Made by a program: the position numbers and the translations under genes
Notes under the pieces: generated by a model
Seen by the model: only the letters and a program-made list of their open reading frames with translations
What the model was told of the DNA's origin: nothing
Database searches by the model: none
Origin: Pseudomonas sp. BN417
Lineage (GTDB): Bacteria > Pseudomonadota > Gammaproteobacteria > Pseudomonadales > Pseudomonadaceae
Length of the DNA: 64,000 bases
Assembly: GCF_029871205.1 (NCBI RefSeq)
Contig: NZ_SSOJ01000166.1
Coordinates: 59,478-123,477 of the forward strand
Reading direction: 5' to 3'
Part shown: piece by piece, positions 11,372 to 20,119 of the stretch
How the letters are laid out: each line of letters opens with the position of its first letter
Position numbering within the stretch: the stretch's first letter is position 1

Positions 11372-11944
11372 TCAACCCGCCAGCAACCACACCCCGGCAC
11401 CCGCCGAGGCGCCACCGGCGATCCGCACCAGCGGTGCGGCGGCCTGCGGCAGGGCGCGGACGAGGCCGTAGCCGGCAGCGTGCAGGGCGGCGGTAACGGC
11501 GACGAAGCCGGCGGCGTAGCCCCAGGGGCTGGTCAGTTCGGGCAGTTCCAGGCCGTGGGCGACACCATGGGGCAGGGCGAACAGGGCGGTCAGGCCAGCG
11601 GCCAGCCGCAGCGGCGGGCGCATGGCCACCGCCACCAGCAGGCCGAGGGCCAGCACCGAGCCGGCGATGCCGGTTTCCATCAGCGGCATTTCCAGCCCGG
11701 CGAAGCCCGCCAGGCCACCCAGCAGCATGGTGCCGACGAAGGTCAGCGGCAGCACCCAGCGCGCCGAGCCCTGTTGCTGCGCGGCCCACAGGCCGACGGC
11801 GAGCATCGCCAGGAGGTGGTCGAGGCCGGTGACCGGGTGGGCGACGCCGGCCATCAGGCCGGAATGGTCGTGGCCGGCATGGGCGAAGGCCATGGCCGGG
11901 GTGAGGAAGAGGGCGATGGCGAAGAGCGATTTGCGCAGGTTCAT
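11372..11944 (-). CDS. HupE/UreJ family membrane protein (probable nickel permease)
   Basis: A 190-residue membrane protein with a signal-like N-terminus (MNLRKSLFAIALFLTPAMAFA) directly followed by the histidine-rich family motif HAGHDHSGLMAGVAHPVTGLDHLLAM. A second histidine motif, ALPHGVAHGLELP, lies near residue 125. Five to six further hydrophobic segments follow. HupE/UreJ proteins are nickel or cobalt carriers linked to hydrogenase and urease. The gene lies 40 bases downstream of ureG on the same strand, consistent with nickel supply for urease. Confidence 0.83.
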   Translation of the reverse strand: MNLRKSLFAIALFLTPAMAFAHAGHDHSGLMAGVAHPVTGLDHLLAMLAVGLWAAQQQGSARWVLPLTFVGTMLLGGLAGFAGLEMPLMETGIAGSVLALGLLVAVAMRPPLRLAAGLTALFALPHGVAHGLELPELTSPWGYAAGFVAVTAALHAAGYGLVRALPQAAAPLVRIAGGASAGAGVWLLAG

Positions 11945-11984
11945 GGTGCGGCTCCTTGAAGGCGAATCCTGTCGGGCGAAGTGA

Positions 11985-12599
<615 letters not shown>

Positions 12600-12613
12600 A
12601 TGCTGTGCATCTC

Positions 12614-13288
12614 CTAGGAACGAAACAGACGGCTGTACTGGCGCTCGTGCGCCATGCTCGCCAGGGCCAGGCCGAAGGCGGCGCTGCCCCAGCGGTCCGG
12701 GGGGATTTCAGTGGCCTCGCGCTGGGCCTGCTCCAGGCGCGGTAGCAGGGCCGAGGTCAGGCGCTGGGCGGCCTGCTGGCCCAGCGGCAGGGTTTTCATC
12801 AATACGGCGAGCTGGTTTTCCAGCCAGCCCCAGAGCCAGGCGGCGAGGGCATCCAGCGGGGTGATGGACCAGGCGCGCGCGGCCAGGGCCCAGGCCACGG
12901 CGAGGCCGGGTTGCTCGAGTTCCTCGAGCAAGGCGCGGCCGGCCTCGTCCTGTTCGGGCAGGTCGTTCAGCAGTTGCTGCAGGGAATAGCCCATTTGCCG
13001 GTTTTCCAGGTGCAGCTCCCGGGTCTCGCGGCTGGCGCGGTGGCGCCCGGCCAGGGTCTTGAGTTCGGCCCAGTCGCCCTCTGCGGCGGCTTCGCAATGG
13101 GCCAGCAGCAGCGGCGCCTCGAAGCGCGCGAGGTTCAGCAGCAGCTGGTCCTCGATCCAGCGCGCGGCGCTGTCCGGGTCATGCACCAGGCCAGTGTCCA
13201 CCGCCAGCTCCAGCCCTTGGGAGTAGCTGTAGCCGCCGATGGGGAGTTGGGGACTGGCGAGCCTGAGTAGCTGCCACGCAGTGTTCAC
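12614..13288 (-). CDS. ureF: Urease accessory protein UreF
   Basis: A 224-residue all-helical urease chaperone. The N-terminal block [21 protein letters not shown] is diagnostic, as is the late [25 protein letters not shown]. UreF bridges UreD-bound apo-urease and UreG and gates GTP hydrolysis. The ATG overlaps the ureE stop by four bases (ATGA), so the two are translationally coupled. Confidence 0.93.
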   Translation of the reverse strand: MNTAWQLLRLASPQLPIGGYSYSQGLELAVDTGLVHDPDSAARWIEDQLLLNLARFEAPLLLAHCEAAAEGDWAELKTLAGRHRASRETRELHLENRQMGYSLQQLLNDLPEQDEAGRALLEELEQPGLAVAWALAARAWSITPLDALAAWLWGWLENQLAVLMKTLPLGQQAAQRLTSALLPRLEQAQREATEIPPDRWGSAAFGLALASMAHERQYSRLFRS

Positions 13289-13785
13289 TTGCGCACACCG
13301 AACTGGTGCAGGCGTGGTGCGTAATTGAAATCCGCCTCGAGCTGGTGGGAATGGTGGTGGCCGCCGCCGTAGGCGCCATGCTCGGGCTGGAAGCCGGCTT
13401 CGACCTGCGCCACCGTGGCGCCGAGCTGTTCCAGCATGGCCTTGAGCACGTAGTCGTCCAGCAGGCGCAGCCAGCCGTCGCCGATCTGCAGGGCGACGTG
13501 GCGGTTGCCCAGATGGTAGGCGGCACGGGTGAGTTCGAAGGCGTTGGCGCAGGTGACATGGAGCAGCGCCTCCGGGCGGGCGCTGACGCGTACCGTGCGG
13601 CCATCCTGGGCGCGCAGGCAGTCGCCATCGCGCAGGGGCGGCTGGCCCCGTTCGAGGAACAGGCCGACGTCCTCACCCTTCACCGTGAAACAGCGCAGGC
13701 GGCTCTTGCTGCGTGCCTCATAGGTCAGCAGCAGCTCTTCGTCCCAGTTCGCCCGGGTATCAATTCGTTCGTGAATGACCAGCAT
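13285..13785 (-). CDS. ureE: Urease accessory nickel metallochaperone UreE
   Basis: A 166-residue two-domain UreE. The N-terminal peptide-binding-like domain begins MLVIHERIDTR, and the metal-binding domain contains YHLGNRHVALQIGDGWLRLLDD. The C-terminal tail has GGGHHHSHQ, a modest histidine cluster, shorter than the long His tails of some homologues. It hands nickel to UreG. It is the first gene of the accessory unit; 170 bases separate it from the desT-like gene on the same strand. Confidence 0.93.
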   Translation of the reverse strand: MLVIHERIDTRANWDEELLLTYEARSKSRLRCFTVKGEDVGLFLERGQPPLRDGDCLRAQDGRTVRVSARPEALLHVTCANAFELTRAAYHLGNRHVALQIGDGWLRLLDDYVLKAMLEQLGATVAQVEAGFQPEHGAYGGGHHHSHQLEADFNYAPRLHQFGVRK

Positions 13786-13955
13786 CGGGGGAATCCGGCA
13801 GTGTGCAATGCCGGGTCCAGAGCAAGGCCCTTGCCAAGATGGGCGGATGCCTGTTCATGCGCCGTGGCGCGGGCGCGTGCCTGCCTGTGGGGCGCGAGTG
13901 TGGTCCTGGATGGTGCGCAGCGCACCAGGCGGGTGCGCCGCTGCTGGCGCTTCGG

Positions 13956-14591
13956 TCAGCTTTGCGGCTTGCCCGGCCCGAGCCAATGCTTGCCGCCGAT
14001 CATGATGAAGCGCAGCTGCTGGGTGATCTTGGCGGCAGGGCGCAGGTGCGGCGGCAGGTTGTCCGCTGGCGGGTCGATCAGCTCGGGCAGGGTGGCGAAT
14101 ACCGTCTTGACCACCAGGTCGGCCACCAGTTCCAGGCCGTCGTCTTCCAGTTGCGGCATGCGCTTGACCAGCTTGAGGTCGGCGGCCAGGTCGGCGGTGA
14201 TGCGCAGGCGCAGCGCGCCGATGGCCTGGCGCACCGGCTGCGAGCCACCGTACTGCTCGCGGGCGAGGAAGAGGAATTGGCCACGGTTGGCGGCCACGGC
14301 GTCGAGGAAGATGCGCACCGAGGCTTCGATGATGCCGCCCAGTTCGAACTCATTGCGCCGCACCATGCGAATGGTGGCGCGGAAGGTTTCGCCCACTTCC
14401 TCCACCAGGGCCAGGCCAAGCTGGTCCATGTCCAGGAAATGGCGATAGAAGCCGGTGGGCACTATGCCGGCGTTGCGCGCCACTTCCCGCAGGCTCAGGC
14501 TGCCGAAGCCGCGGCCGCTGTCCATCAGGAGGCGCGCGGCGTCCATCAGGCCCTGGCGGGTCTGCTGCTTCTGTTCCGAGCGTTGGGTCAT
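13956..14591 (-). CDS. desT: TetR-family regulator, DesT/FabR-like
   Basis: A 211-residue TetR regulator. I used the ATG at 14591 (MTQRSEQKQQTRQGLM), because upstream in-frame codons run into REP DNA. The helix-turn-helix is FGSLSLREVARNAGIVPTGFYRHFLDMDQLG, which closely follows the FabR/DesT pattern. These sense acyl-CoA saturation and repress unsaturated fatty acid genes. In P. aeruginosa, desT lies next to ureE and is divergent from desCB. Here the ureE side is kept, but no desC/desB genes are found on the other side. The assignment rests on motif plus position. Confidence 0.68.
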   Translation of the reverse strand: MTQRSEQKQQTRQGLMDAARLLMDSGRGFGSLSLREVARNAGIVPTGFYRHFLDMDQLGLALVEEVGETFRATIRMVRRNEFELGGIIEASVRIFLDAVAANRGQFLFLAREQYGGSQPVRQAIGALRLRITADLAADLKLVKRMPQLEDDGLELVADLVVKTVFATLPELIDPPADNLPPHLRPAAKITQQLRFIMIGGKHWLGPGKPQS

Positions 14592-14706
14592 GGACGAGGC
14601 CAGTGGCGAATGTGCGGCGCACTCTAGCAAATGGCCTTTGCGGGCGTCGAACCGGTTTCGGTGGGCAGGTGTTGGCTGTAATTCAATCGCGAAAGCTGTC
14701 GGGGCG

Positions 14707-14832
14707 GTAGGGTGGACCACGCTTCATCGGTCCACCATGGGCGCCCAAGCCTGGCATCGATGGTGGATAGGAAAAGCGCTATCCACCCTACGGGGCCGCT
14801 TTGCGGCCCTTCGCGAATGAATTCGCCCCCAC
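14707..14832. repeat. REP family II pair followed by a family III half unit
   Basis: Family II inverted repeat at 14707-14792 (GTAGGGTGGACC...ATCCACCCTACG), then a single family III unit (GCGAATGAATTCGCCCCCAC) at about 14813-14832. Together with the following terminator they fill the 293-base gap between the desT-like gene and the repeat-protein gene, so no desCB promoter region is visible. Confidence 0.75.
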
Positions 14833-14838
14833 AAACAA

Positions 14839-14862
14839 AAAGCCCGGTGTCCGCCGGGCTTT
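14839..14862 (-). terminator. Rho-independent terminator of the repeat-protein gene
   Basis: Nine-base arms AAAGCCCGG and CCGGGCTTT with a six-base loop. On the minus strand the stem is followed by TTTTTGTTTG, a U-rich tract. It lies 23 bases past the stop of the minus-strand repeat-protein gene. Confidence 0.85.
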
Positions 14863-14884
14863 GAAGGGGTAAAGCGCGCGTCGA

Positions 14885-15373
14885 TCAGCTCAGGCGCTGG
14901 GCTTGCAGCAGACGGTCGGAGCCACCTTCGGCGACGCGGAAAGCATTGGTGCGATCGGAGCCGCTTTCAGCGACGCGGTTGGCGCCGGTACGGTCGGAAC
15001 CGCTTTCAGCGATGCGGTTGGCGCCGGTGCGGTCGGAGCCACCTTCGGCGATGCGGTTGGCGCCGGTGCGGTCGGAGCCGCTTTCAGCGACGCGGAAAGC
15101 ATTGGTGCGATCGGAGCCGCTTTCAGCGACGCGGTTGGCACCGGTACGGTCGGAACCGCTTTCAGCGATGCGGTTTGCGCCAGTGCGGTCGGAGCCGCCT
15201 TCGGCGACGCGGTCCAGGACCATGAAGCTGCCTTCAGCGGCGACCGGGTCGATCACCTGGATGTAGCTGCCTTCGCGGGACTCGCCCAGCACCGGCTGGG
15301 GATCGGACGGCAGGGCAAAGACGCTGGTGCTCAGGGTGGCGAAGAACAGGGCGGCGAAGGCTTGGGTTTTCAT
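14885..15373 (-). CDS. Exported 13-residue tandem-repeat protein of unknown function
   Basis: A 162-residue protein I cannot assign to a named family. Residues 1-20 (MKTQAFAALFFATLSTSVFA) form a signal peptide. Residues 21-54 are a short spacer ending in a degenerate unit (PVAAEGSFMVLD). Residues 55-158 are eight exact-length 13-residue units with consensus R(V/I)AE(G/S)GSDRT(G/N)A(N/F); the last unit diverges (LLQA). Units 1-4 and 5-8 follow the same order of variants (GAN, GAN, NAF, final), suggesting a four-unit duplication of 156 bases. Each unit is charge-balanced (two Arg, one Glu, one Asp). The DNA repeats lie at 14900-15211. It is a monocistronic gene with its own terminator. Confidence 0.8.
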   Translation of the reverse strand: MKTQAFAALFFATLSTSVFALPSDPQPVLGESREGSYIQVIDPVAAEGSFMVLDRVAEGGSDRTGANRIAESGSDRTGANRVAESGSDRTNAFRVAESGSDRTGANRIAEGGSDRTGANRIAESGSDRTGANRVAESGSDRTNAFRVAEGGSDRLLQAQRLS

Positions 15374-15463
15374 GATCTGGGCTCCTCGAAGGGGCTGGAA
15401 ACTGGGTACGGAGCCAATCTTACGGATGGGGTGCTGATTAAAAAGTGATCACGCCCGATAGAG

Positions 15464-15484
15464 AACATCAACGCCGTTGATGTT
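15464..15484. promoter_or_regulatory. Perfect 21-base palindrome (candidate operator)
   Basis: Arms AACATCAACG and CGTTGATGTT around a single central C, in the 283-base gap between the divergent repeat-protein gene (start 15373) and the AsmA gene (start 15657). Size and symmetry fit a dimeric regulator site better than a terminator, since no U-tract follows. A smaller palindrome, GTGATCAC, lies about 15 bases towards the repeat-protein gene. Which gene it would control is not known. Confidence 0.55.
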
Positions 15485-15656
15485 GCTCCAGCGCCTTTAT
15501 AATCAGGGACTTGACGCTATATTGCCGGCTCTTTTGCGGCCTTGTCCGCGCGCTGCCCTGCGACGATGCTGAGTATCCCGGGGCTTTTTCGGGTCGATAG
15601 GGAATGGACATCACACTGCGCTGCCTGAGGCCGCGGTGGGAAAAGGGGAGAAGTGC

Positions 15657-17705
15657 ATGACGCGAGGTCTTCGCATCCTGGCCAGGACGGTACTGGCGCT
15701 GGCGCTGCTGCTGGCAGCCTGGTTGGTACTGGTCGCCACCTTCGACTGGAACCGCATCAAACCCGCGCTGAACGAGCGGGTATCCGCTGAGTTGGGTCGC
15801 CCTTTCGCCATCGAGGGCGACCTGCGGGTGATCTGGCAGCGGGAGGTCGGGGAGGGCGGTTGGCGGGCGCTGGTGCCCTGGCCTCATTTCGTTGCCGAAG
15901 AGCTGCACCTGGGCAACCCTGAATGGGCCAGGGGCGGGGATTTCGTCAGCCTGCAGCGGGTGGAGTTCCGTGTCGCGCCCCTGCCGCTGCTCTGGCGGCA
16001 ATTGAGCATTCCGCGCATCGAACTGGGTGGCCCCCAGGCCAGCGTCAAGCGCCTGGCCGATGGCCGCAACAACTGGACATTCGAGCTGCCGGCCAAGCCG
16101 GAAGGCGAGGAGGAAAAGGCCTCCAGCTGGACCCTCGACATCGGCACCATCGGCTTCGACAAGGGCCAGGTCGAGGTGGACGATGCCAAGACCCGCACCC
16201 GCCTGGACATCCAGGTAGACCCCCTGGGCAAACCCATTCCCTTCAGCGAGCTGCTGCCTGCCAAAGGCGCCAGGCCGGCCACGGTCGGTGCCCAGGACTA
16301 CGCTTTCGGCTGGCAGGCCAAGGGCAGCTACCAGGGCCAACCGCTGAAGGGTAGCGGCAAGGTGGGCGGACTGCTGGCGCTGCAGAATGCCGACCTGCCC
16401 TTTCCCCTGCAGGCCGAGATCAAGGCCGGCGATACCCGCATCGTCCTGATGGGCACCCTGACCGATCCCAGGCAGCTGGGCGCACTCGACCTGCGCCTGC
16501 AGCTCTCCGGCAAGAGCCTGGCCCAGCTCTATCCGCTGATTGGCGTGCCCCTGCCGGAAACCCCGGCCTACTCCACCGATGGCCGGCTGCTGGCGAAGTT
16601 GCAGGAGCCCGGCGGCGCGGAGTTCCGTTACCAGGGCTTCAATGGCCGCATCGGCGGCAGCGATATCCATGGCGACCTCAGCTACGTCGCCCGGCAACCG
16701 CGCCCCAGACTATCCGGCAACCTGACATCGGAGCAGCTGCGCTTCGCCGACCTTGCGCCGCTGATTGGCGCCGATTCCAAGGCCGCGCAGCAGGCCCGTG
16801 GCGTCGCCAGCCGGCAACCGGCGGACAAGGTATTGCCGGTGGAGCAGTTCCGCACCGAGCGCTGGCAGGTGATGGACGCCGACGTGACCTTCACTGGCAA
16901 GCGCATCCAGCACAGCGAGAAACTGCCCTTCAACGATCTCTTCAGCCATGTACTGCTCAACGATGGTCAGCTGAGCCTGGACCCCCTGCGCTTCGGCGTT
17001 GCCGGCGGCAGCCTGGACGCCACCATCCACCTCGATGGCCGCCGCGCGCCCCTGACCGGCAAGGCGCGGCTGCAGGCCAACCACTTCAAGCTCAAGGAGC
17101 TGTTCCCCAACGTCCAGGCCATGCGCAGCAGCCTGGGTGAGCTCAACGGCAAGGCCGACCTCTCTGGCACCGGCAACTCGGTGGCGGCGCTGCTGGGGAC
17201 AGCCAGCGGCAATCTGCAGATGCTGGTCAACGACGGCACCATCAGCCGCAACCTGATGGAGATCGCCGGGCTCAACGTGGGCAACTATCTGGTAGGCCGG
17301 TTGTTTGGCGACGAGGAAGTGAAGATCAACTGCGCCGCGGCGGACCTGGGCATGACGGACGGCCTGATGACCCCGCGGCTGTTCGTGTTCGATACCGAGA
17401 ACGCCCTGGTGCAGATCGACGGCAGCGCCGACTTCCGCAACGAACGTCTGGACCTGCGGGTCAATCCGGAGTCCAAGGGCATGCGGGTGTTCTCGCTGCG
17501 TTCGCCCCTCTATGTGCGCGGGACTTTCAAGAATCCACAGGCCGGAGTGCAGGCTGTGCCGCTGATGGTGCGTGGGGCGGGGATGCTGGCGCTGGGTGTG
17601 GCGGTGGCGCCGGCTGCGGCCTTGCTGGCGCTGGTGGCGCCTGCGGCCGGAGGCGAGGAAGGCAATGCCTGCGTGCCGCTGCTGGAGCAGATGCGCAAGC
17701 GCTAG
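15657..17705 (+). CDS. AsmA family protein
   Basis: A 682-residue AsmA-like protein. The ATG at 15657 gives the expected N-terminal membrane anchor (ILARTVLALALLLAAWLVLVATFDWNRIKPALNERVSAELGRPFAIEGDL), which is the AsmA family signature. The long middle is beta-rich and predicted to span the periplasm. The late block (NGKADLSGTGNSVAALLGTASGNLQMLVNDGTISRNLMEIAGLNVGNYLVGRLFGD) is the conserved AsmA C-terminal domain. AsmA-like proteins are implicated in lipid transfer between inner and outer membranes. A hydrophobic segment near residues 635-665 is unusual this late and could be a second membrane contact. Confidence 0.86.
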   Translation: MTRGLRILARTVLALALLLAAWLVLVATFDWNRIKPALNERVSAELGRPFAIEGDLRVIWQREVGEGGWRALVPWPHFVAEELHLGNPEWARGGDFVSLQRVEFRVAPLPLLWRQLSIPRIELGGPQASVKRLADGRNNWTFELPAKPEGEEEKASSWTLDIGTIGFDKGQVEVDDAKTRTRLDIQVDPLGKPIPFSELLPAKGARPATVGAQDYAFGWQAKGSYQGQPLKGSGKVGGLLALQNADLPFPLQAEIKAGDTRIVLMGTLTDPRQLGALDLRLQLSGKSLAQLYPLIGVPLPETPAYSTDGRLLAKLQEPGGAEFRYQGFNGRIGGSDIHGDLSYVARQPRPRLSGNLTSEQLRFADLAPLIGADSKAAQQARGVASRQPADKVLPVEQFRTERWQVMDADVTFTGKRIQHSEKLPFNDLFSHVLLNDGQLSLDPLRFGVAGGSLDATIHLDGRRAPLTGKARLQANHFKLKELFPNVQAMRSSLGELNGKADLSGTGNSVAALLGTASGNLQMLVNDGTISRNLMEIAGLNVGNYLVGRLFGDEEVKINCAAADLGMTDGLMTPRLFVFDTENALVQIDGSADFRNERLDLRVNPESKGMRVFSLRSPLYVRGTFKNPQAGVQAVPLMVRGAGMLALGVAVAPAAALLALVAPAAGGEEGNACVPLLEQMRKR

Positions 17706-17712
17706 GCGCGGT

Positions 17713-18054
17713 TCAGAGCTGGTCGCGCTCCGCCTGTTCGCGTTGGCCGCAGGTCATGAAGCCCTTGTGGCGCACACGGCCGGCGCTGTCGAAGCTGACG
17801 TGGTAGGGCTGCTGGTGGCCTTCCTCGTTGAGGATGTAATTGTTGCAGGAACCTGGGTGGACGCTGCGCTGGATGATGGAAGAGGGGCGGCCGCCGATGA
17901 TCAGCACCTGCTGGCGGCTCATGCCGGGCTCGACATCCTTCACCAGGGGTTGATTGCGGAAGGTGAAATAATCCGTGGGGTTTTCGATCTTGCTGGCGCA
18001 GCCCGCCATCGATGCCAGGGCACAAGCCATGACAAGCGCTTGCTTGTACATCAT
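17713..18054 (-). CDS. osmE: OsmE-like small lipoprotein (BamE/SmpA fold)
   Basis: A 113-residue lipoprotein. The lipobox is SMAGC at residues 15-19 after a short signal peptide. The mature part has the OsmE pattern VKDVEPGMSRQQVLIIGGRPSS...HPGSCNNYILN...YHVSFDSAGRVRHKGFMTCGQRE, a BamE-like fold with two late cysteines that may form a disulfide. OsmE is induced by osmotic stress in E. coli, and P. aeruginosa has it in this region. A close paralogue lies 230 bases upstream on the same strand. Confidence 0.82.
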   Translation of the reverse strand: MMYKQALVMACALASMAGCASKIENPTDYFTFRNQPLVKDVEPGMSRQQVLIIGGRPSSIIQRSVHPGSCNNYILNEEGHQQPYHVSFDSAGRVRHKGFMTCGQREQAERDQL

Positions 18055-18286
18055 GGGTCCTCATGGGTTAACGCATTTGAAACACTGCGCTTGGAACATC
18101 GGAAAGTGGGGAGAGTTCGCCCGAGAACGCCCGAAGATCGAGCAGGCGATGGACGGCATTGCGCCAGTAGCTGGCGAATTGCCTGGCGAAAGGATCGAAA
18201 GCCACGGCCGGTGCGGCTTTCAGCTGTCAGTGGTGGCGAAGTGATGGTTGTCGCTCCGCTCGAGCCTTTCTGCGAAATGCGACTGC

Positions 18287-18658
18287 TCAGTAACCGCCAC
18301 CGCGATCGACTTTCTTGCTATCGGCTTTCTCGCGTTCGGCAGTTTCGCGCTGCGCGCAGGTCATGAAACCCTGCTCCTCCACCCGGCCGCTGCCATCGAA
18401 GCTCACGTGGTAGGCCTGCTGGTGGCCGTCCTGGTTGAGGATGTAGTCGTTGCAGATGCCGGGGTTCACGGCCCGGCGAACGGAGGAGGATGGCGGACCG
18501 CCGATGGTTTTCACCTGTTGCTCGGTCATGCCTTCCTCGACCTGCTTGACCAGCGGCTGGTCACGGTAGGTGTAGTAGTCGGTGGGGTTTTCCATCTTGC
18601 CGGCGCACCCGACCAGCGAAGCCAGGGCGCAGGTCAGGATCAACGCTTGCTTGCTCAT
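18287..18658 (-). CDS. OsmE-like small lipoprotein, second copy
   Basis: A 123-residue paralogue of the neighbouring OsmE. It shares the start (KQALILTCALASLVGC, lipobox LVGC), then ENPTDYYTYRDQPLVKQVEEGMTEQQVKTIGGPPSS, NPGICNDYILNQDGHQQAYHVSFDGSGRVEEQGFMTCAQRE. It differs by a hydrophilic tail (EREKADSKKVDRGGGY). The pair must come from a tandem duplication. Both are expected in the outer membrane or its periplasmic face. The 231-base spacer between them shows no feature I can name, so each may have its own promoter. Confidence 0.78.
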   Translation of the reverse strand: MSKQALILTCALASLVGCAGKMENPTDYYTYRDQPLVKQVEEGMTEQQVKTIGGPPSSSVRRAVNPGICNDYILNQDGHQQAYHVSFDGSGRVEEQGFMTCAQRETAEREKADSKKVDRGGGY

Positions 18659-18762
18659 GGCGGACCTTCCCTATCTGGCGCGGGATTGCCCCGCGATGGG
18701 TTTCAGCCTAGTCCGCCAGGCCGGCCCGACCGTTCGGAGCGGGCCTTTTTACCGATGAGCGG

Positions 18763-20028
18763 TCAGCCGTAGCGTTTCCTCGCCTCGATGGCCAGGCCGC
18801 TGCCGATGCTGCCGAACAGGTTGCCTTCCACCTGGCGGGCGTTGGGCAGCATGGCGGCGACGCTCTGGCGCAGCGCAGGGATGCCGCTGGAGCCGCCGGT
18901 GAAGAACAGGGTGTCGACCTGCGTGGCGCTGACGCCCGCCTGGGCCAGCAGGGCATCGACGCTGGCGCGGATGCGTACCAGCAGCGCGTCGATGGCTTCC
19001 TCGAACAGCGGGCGGTTCAGTTCCACCGCCAGGCCCGGCTCGACGCGCGCCAGGTCGATGCGGCGCCTGTCGGCCTGGGTCAGCTCGATCTTGCTCTCTT
19101 CCACTTGCATCGCCAGCCAGTGGCCGGCGCGCTGCTCGATCAGGCTGAACAGGCGATCGATGCCGGTGCCGTCGACTATGTCGTAGCGCATGTTCTTCAG
19201 CGCCAGCTGCGACTTCTGTGCATAGACGGCGTTGATGGTGTGCCAGGTGGCCAGGTTCAGGTGGTAGCTGGTGGGCATCAGCGCGTCGCTCTTCATCCGG
19301 CTGCCGTAACCGAACAGCGGCATCACGCCGGCCAGCGAGAGCTGCTTGTCGAAATCGGTCCCGCCGATGTGCACGCCGCCGGTGGCGAGGATGTCGTCCT
19401 GGCGCTCGGCCACTTCGCGACGCTGGGGCGACAGGCGCACCAGGGAGAAGTCCGAGGTACCGCCGCCGATGTCGACGATCAGCACCAGCTCCTCGCGCTC
19501 GATGCCGCGCTCGTAATCGAAGGCCGCGGCGATGGGTTCGAACTGGAAGGAAACGTCCTTGAAACCGAGCTTCTGCGCCACCGCTACCAGGGTGTACTGC
19601 GCCTCCTGGTCGGCCTCGGGGTCTTCATCCACGAAGTACACCGGACGGCCCAGCACAACCTGCTCGAACTCGCGGCCGGCCGCGGCCTCGGCACGCTTCT
19701 TCAGCTCGCCGATGAACAGCCCCAGCAAGTCCTTGAAGGGCAGGGCGCTGCCCAGCACCGTGGTCTCGCTTTTCAACAGGGGAGAGCCCAGCAGGCTTTT
19801 CAGCGAGCGCATCAGGCGACCTTCGTAGCCTTCCAGGTATTCGTGCAGGGCCTGTCGGCCATAGGCCGGACGGCGCTCCTCGGTGTTGAAGAACACCACC
19901 GAGGGCAGGGTGATCTTCTCGTCCTCCAGGGCGATCAGCGGCTCCACATCCGGGCGCCACCAGCCGACGGTGGAATTGGAGGTACCGAAGTCGATGCCCA
20001 GGGCGCGAGCGGGGAGGACGTTGTTCAT
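18763..20028 (-). CDS. YegD-like Hsp70 family ATPase
   Basis: A 421-residue Hsp70-related protein made of the actin-like ATPase domain only. Phosphate 1 motif GIDFGTSNSTVGWW is at residues 11-24; the second phosphate region is LVLIVDIGGGTSDFSLVRL; the adenosine motif is LFFTGGSSGIPALRQSV near residue 380. The DnaK-type substrate-binding domain is absent, as in E. coli YegD. Family function is unresolved; chaperone activity is assumed, not shown. It stands alone, on the minus strand. Confidence 0.84.
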   Translation of the reverse strand: MNNVLPARALGIDFGTSNSTVGWWRPDVEPLIALEDEKITLPSVVFFNTEERRPAYGRQALHEYLEGYEGRLMRSLKSLLGSPLLKSETTVLGSALPFKDLLGLFIGELKKRAEAAAGREFEQVVLGRPVYFVDEDPEADQEAQYTLVAVAQKLGFKDVSFQFEPIAAAFDYERGIEREELVLIVDIGGGTSDFSLVRLSPQRREVAERQDDILATGGVHIGGTDFDKQLSLAGVMPLFGYGSRMKSDALMPTSYHLNLATWHTINAVYAQKSQLALKNMRYDIVDGTGIDRLFSLIEQRAGHWLAMQVEESKIELTQADRRRIDLARVEPGLAVELNRPLFEEAIDALLVRIRASVDALLAQAGVSATQVDTLFFTGGSSGIPALRQSVAAMLPNARQVEGNLFGSIGSGLAIEARKRYG

Positions 20029-20119
20029 GCTGCGGGTGTTCCGGGGAAAAAACGGCCGCGCAGTTTACGCGAGCGGGACGAGGATTGCTGCCGTCCCGCG
20101 GCGCACTTCGTCGCGGCGG

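Noticed and set aside
14903..15448. Long plus-strand frames through the repeat-protein gene, also repetitive
   Set aside because: The 39-base unit is a multiple of three, so several frames stay open by construction. Only the minus-strand frame has a signal peptide, a terminator and a plausible start.
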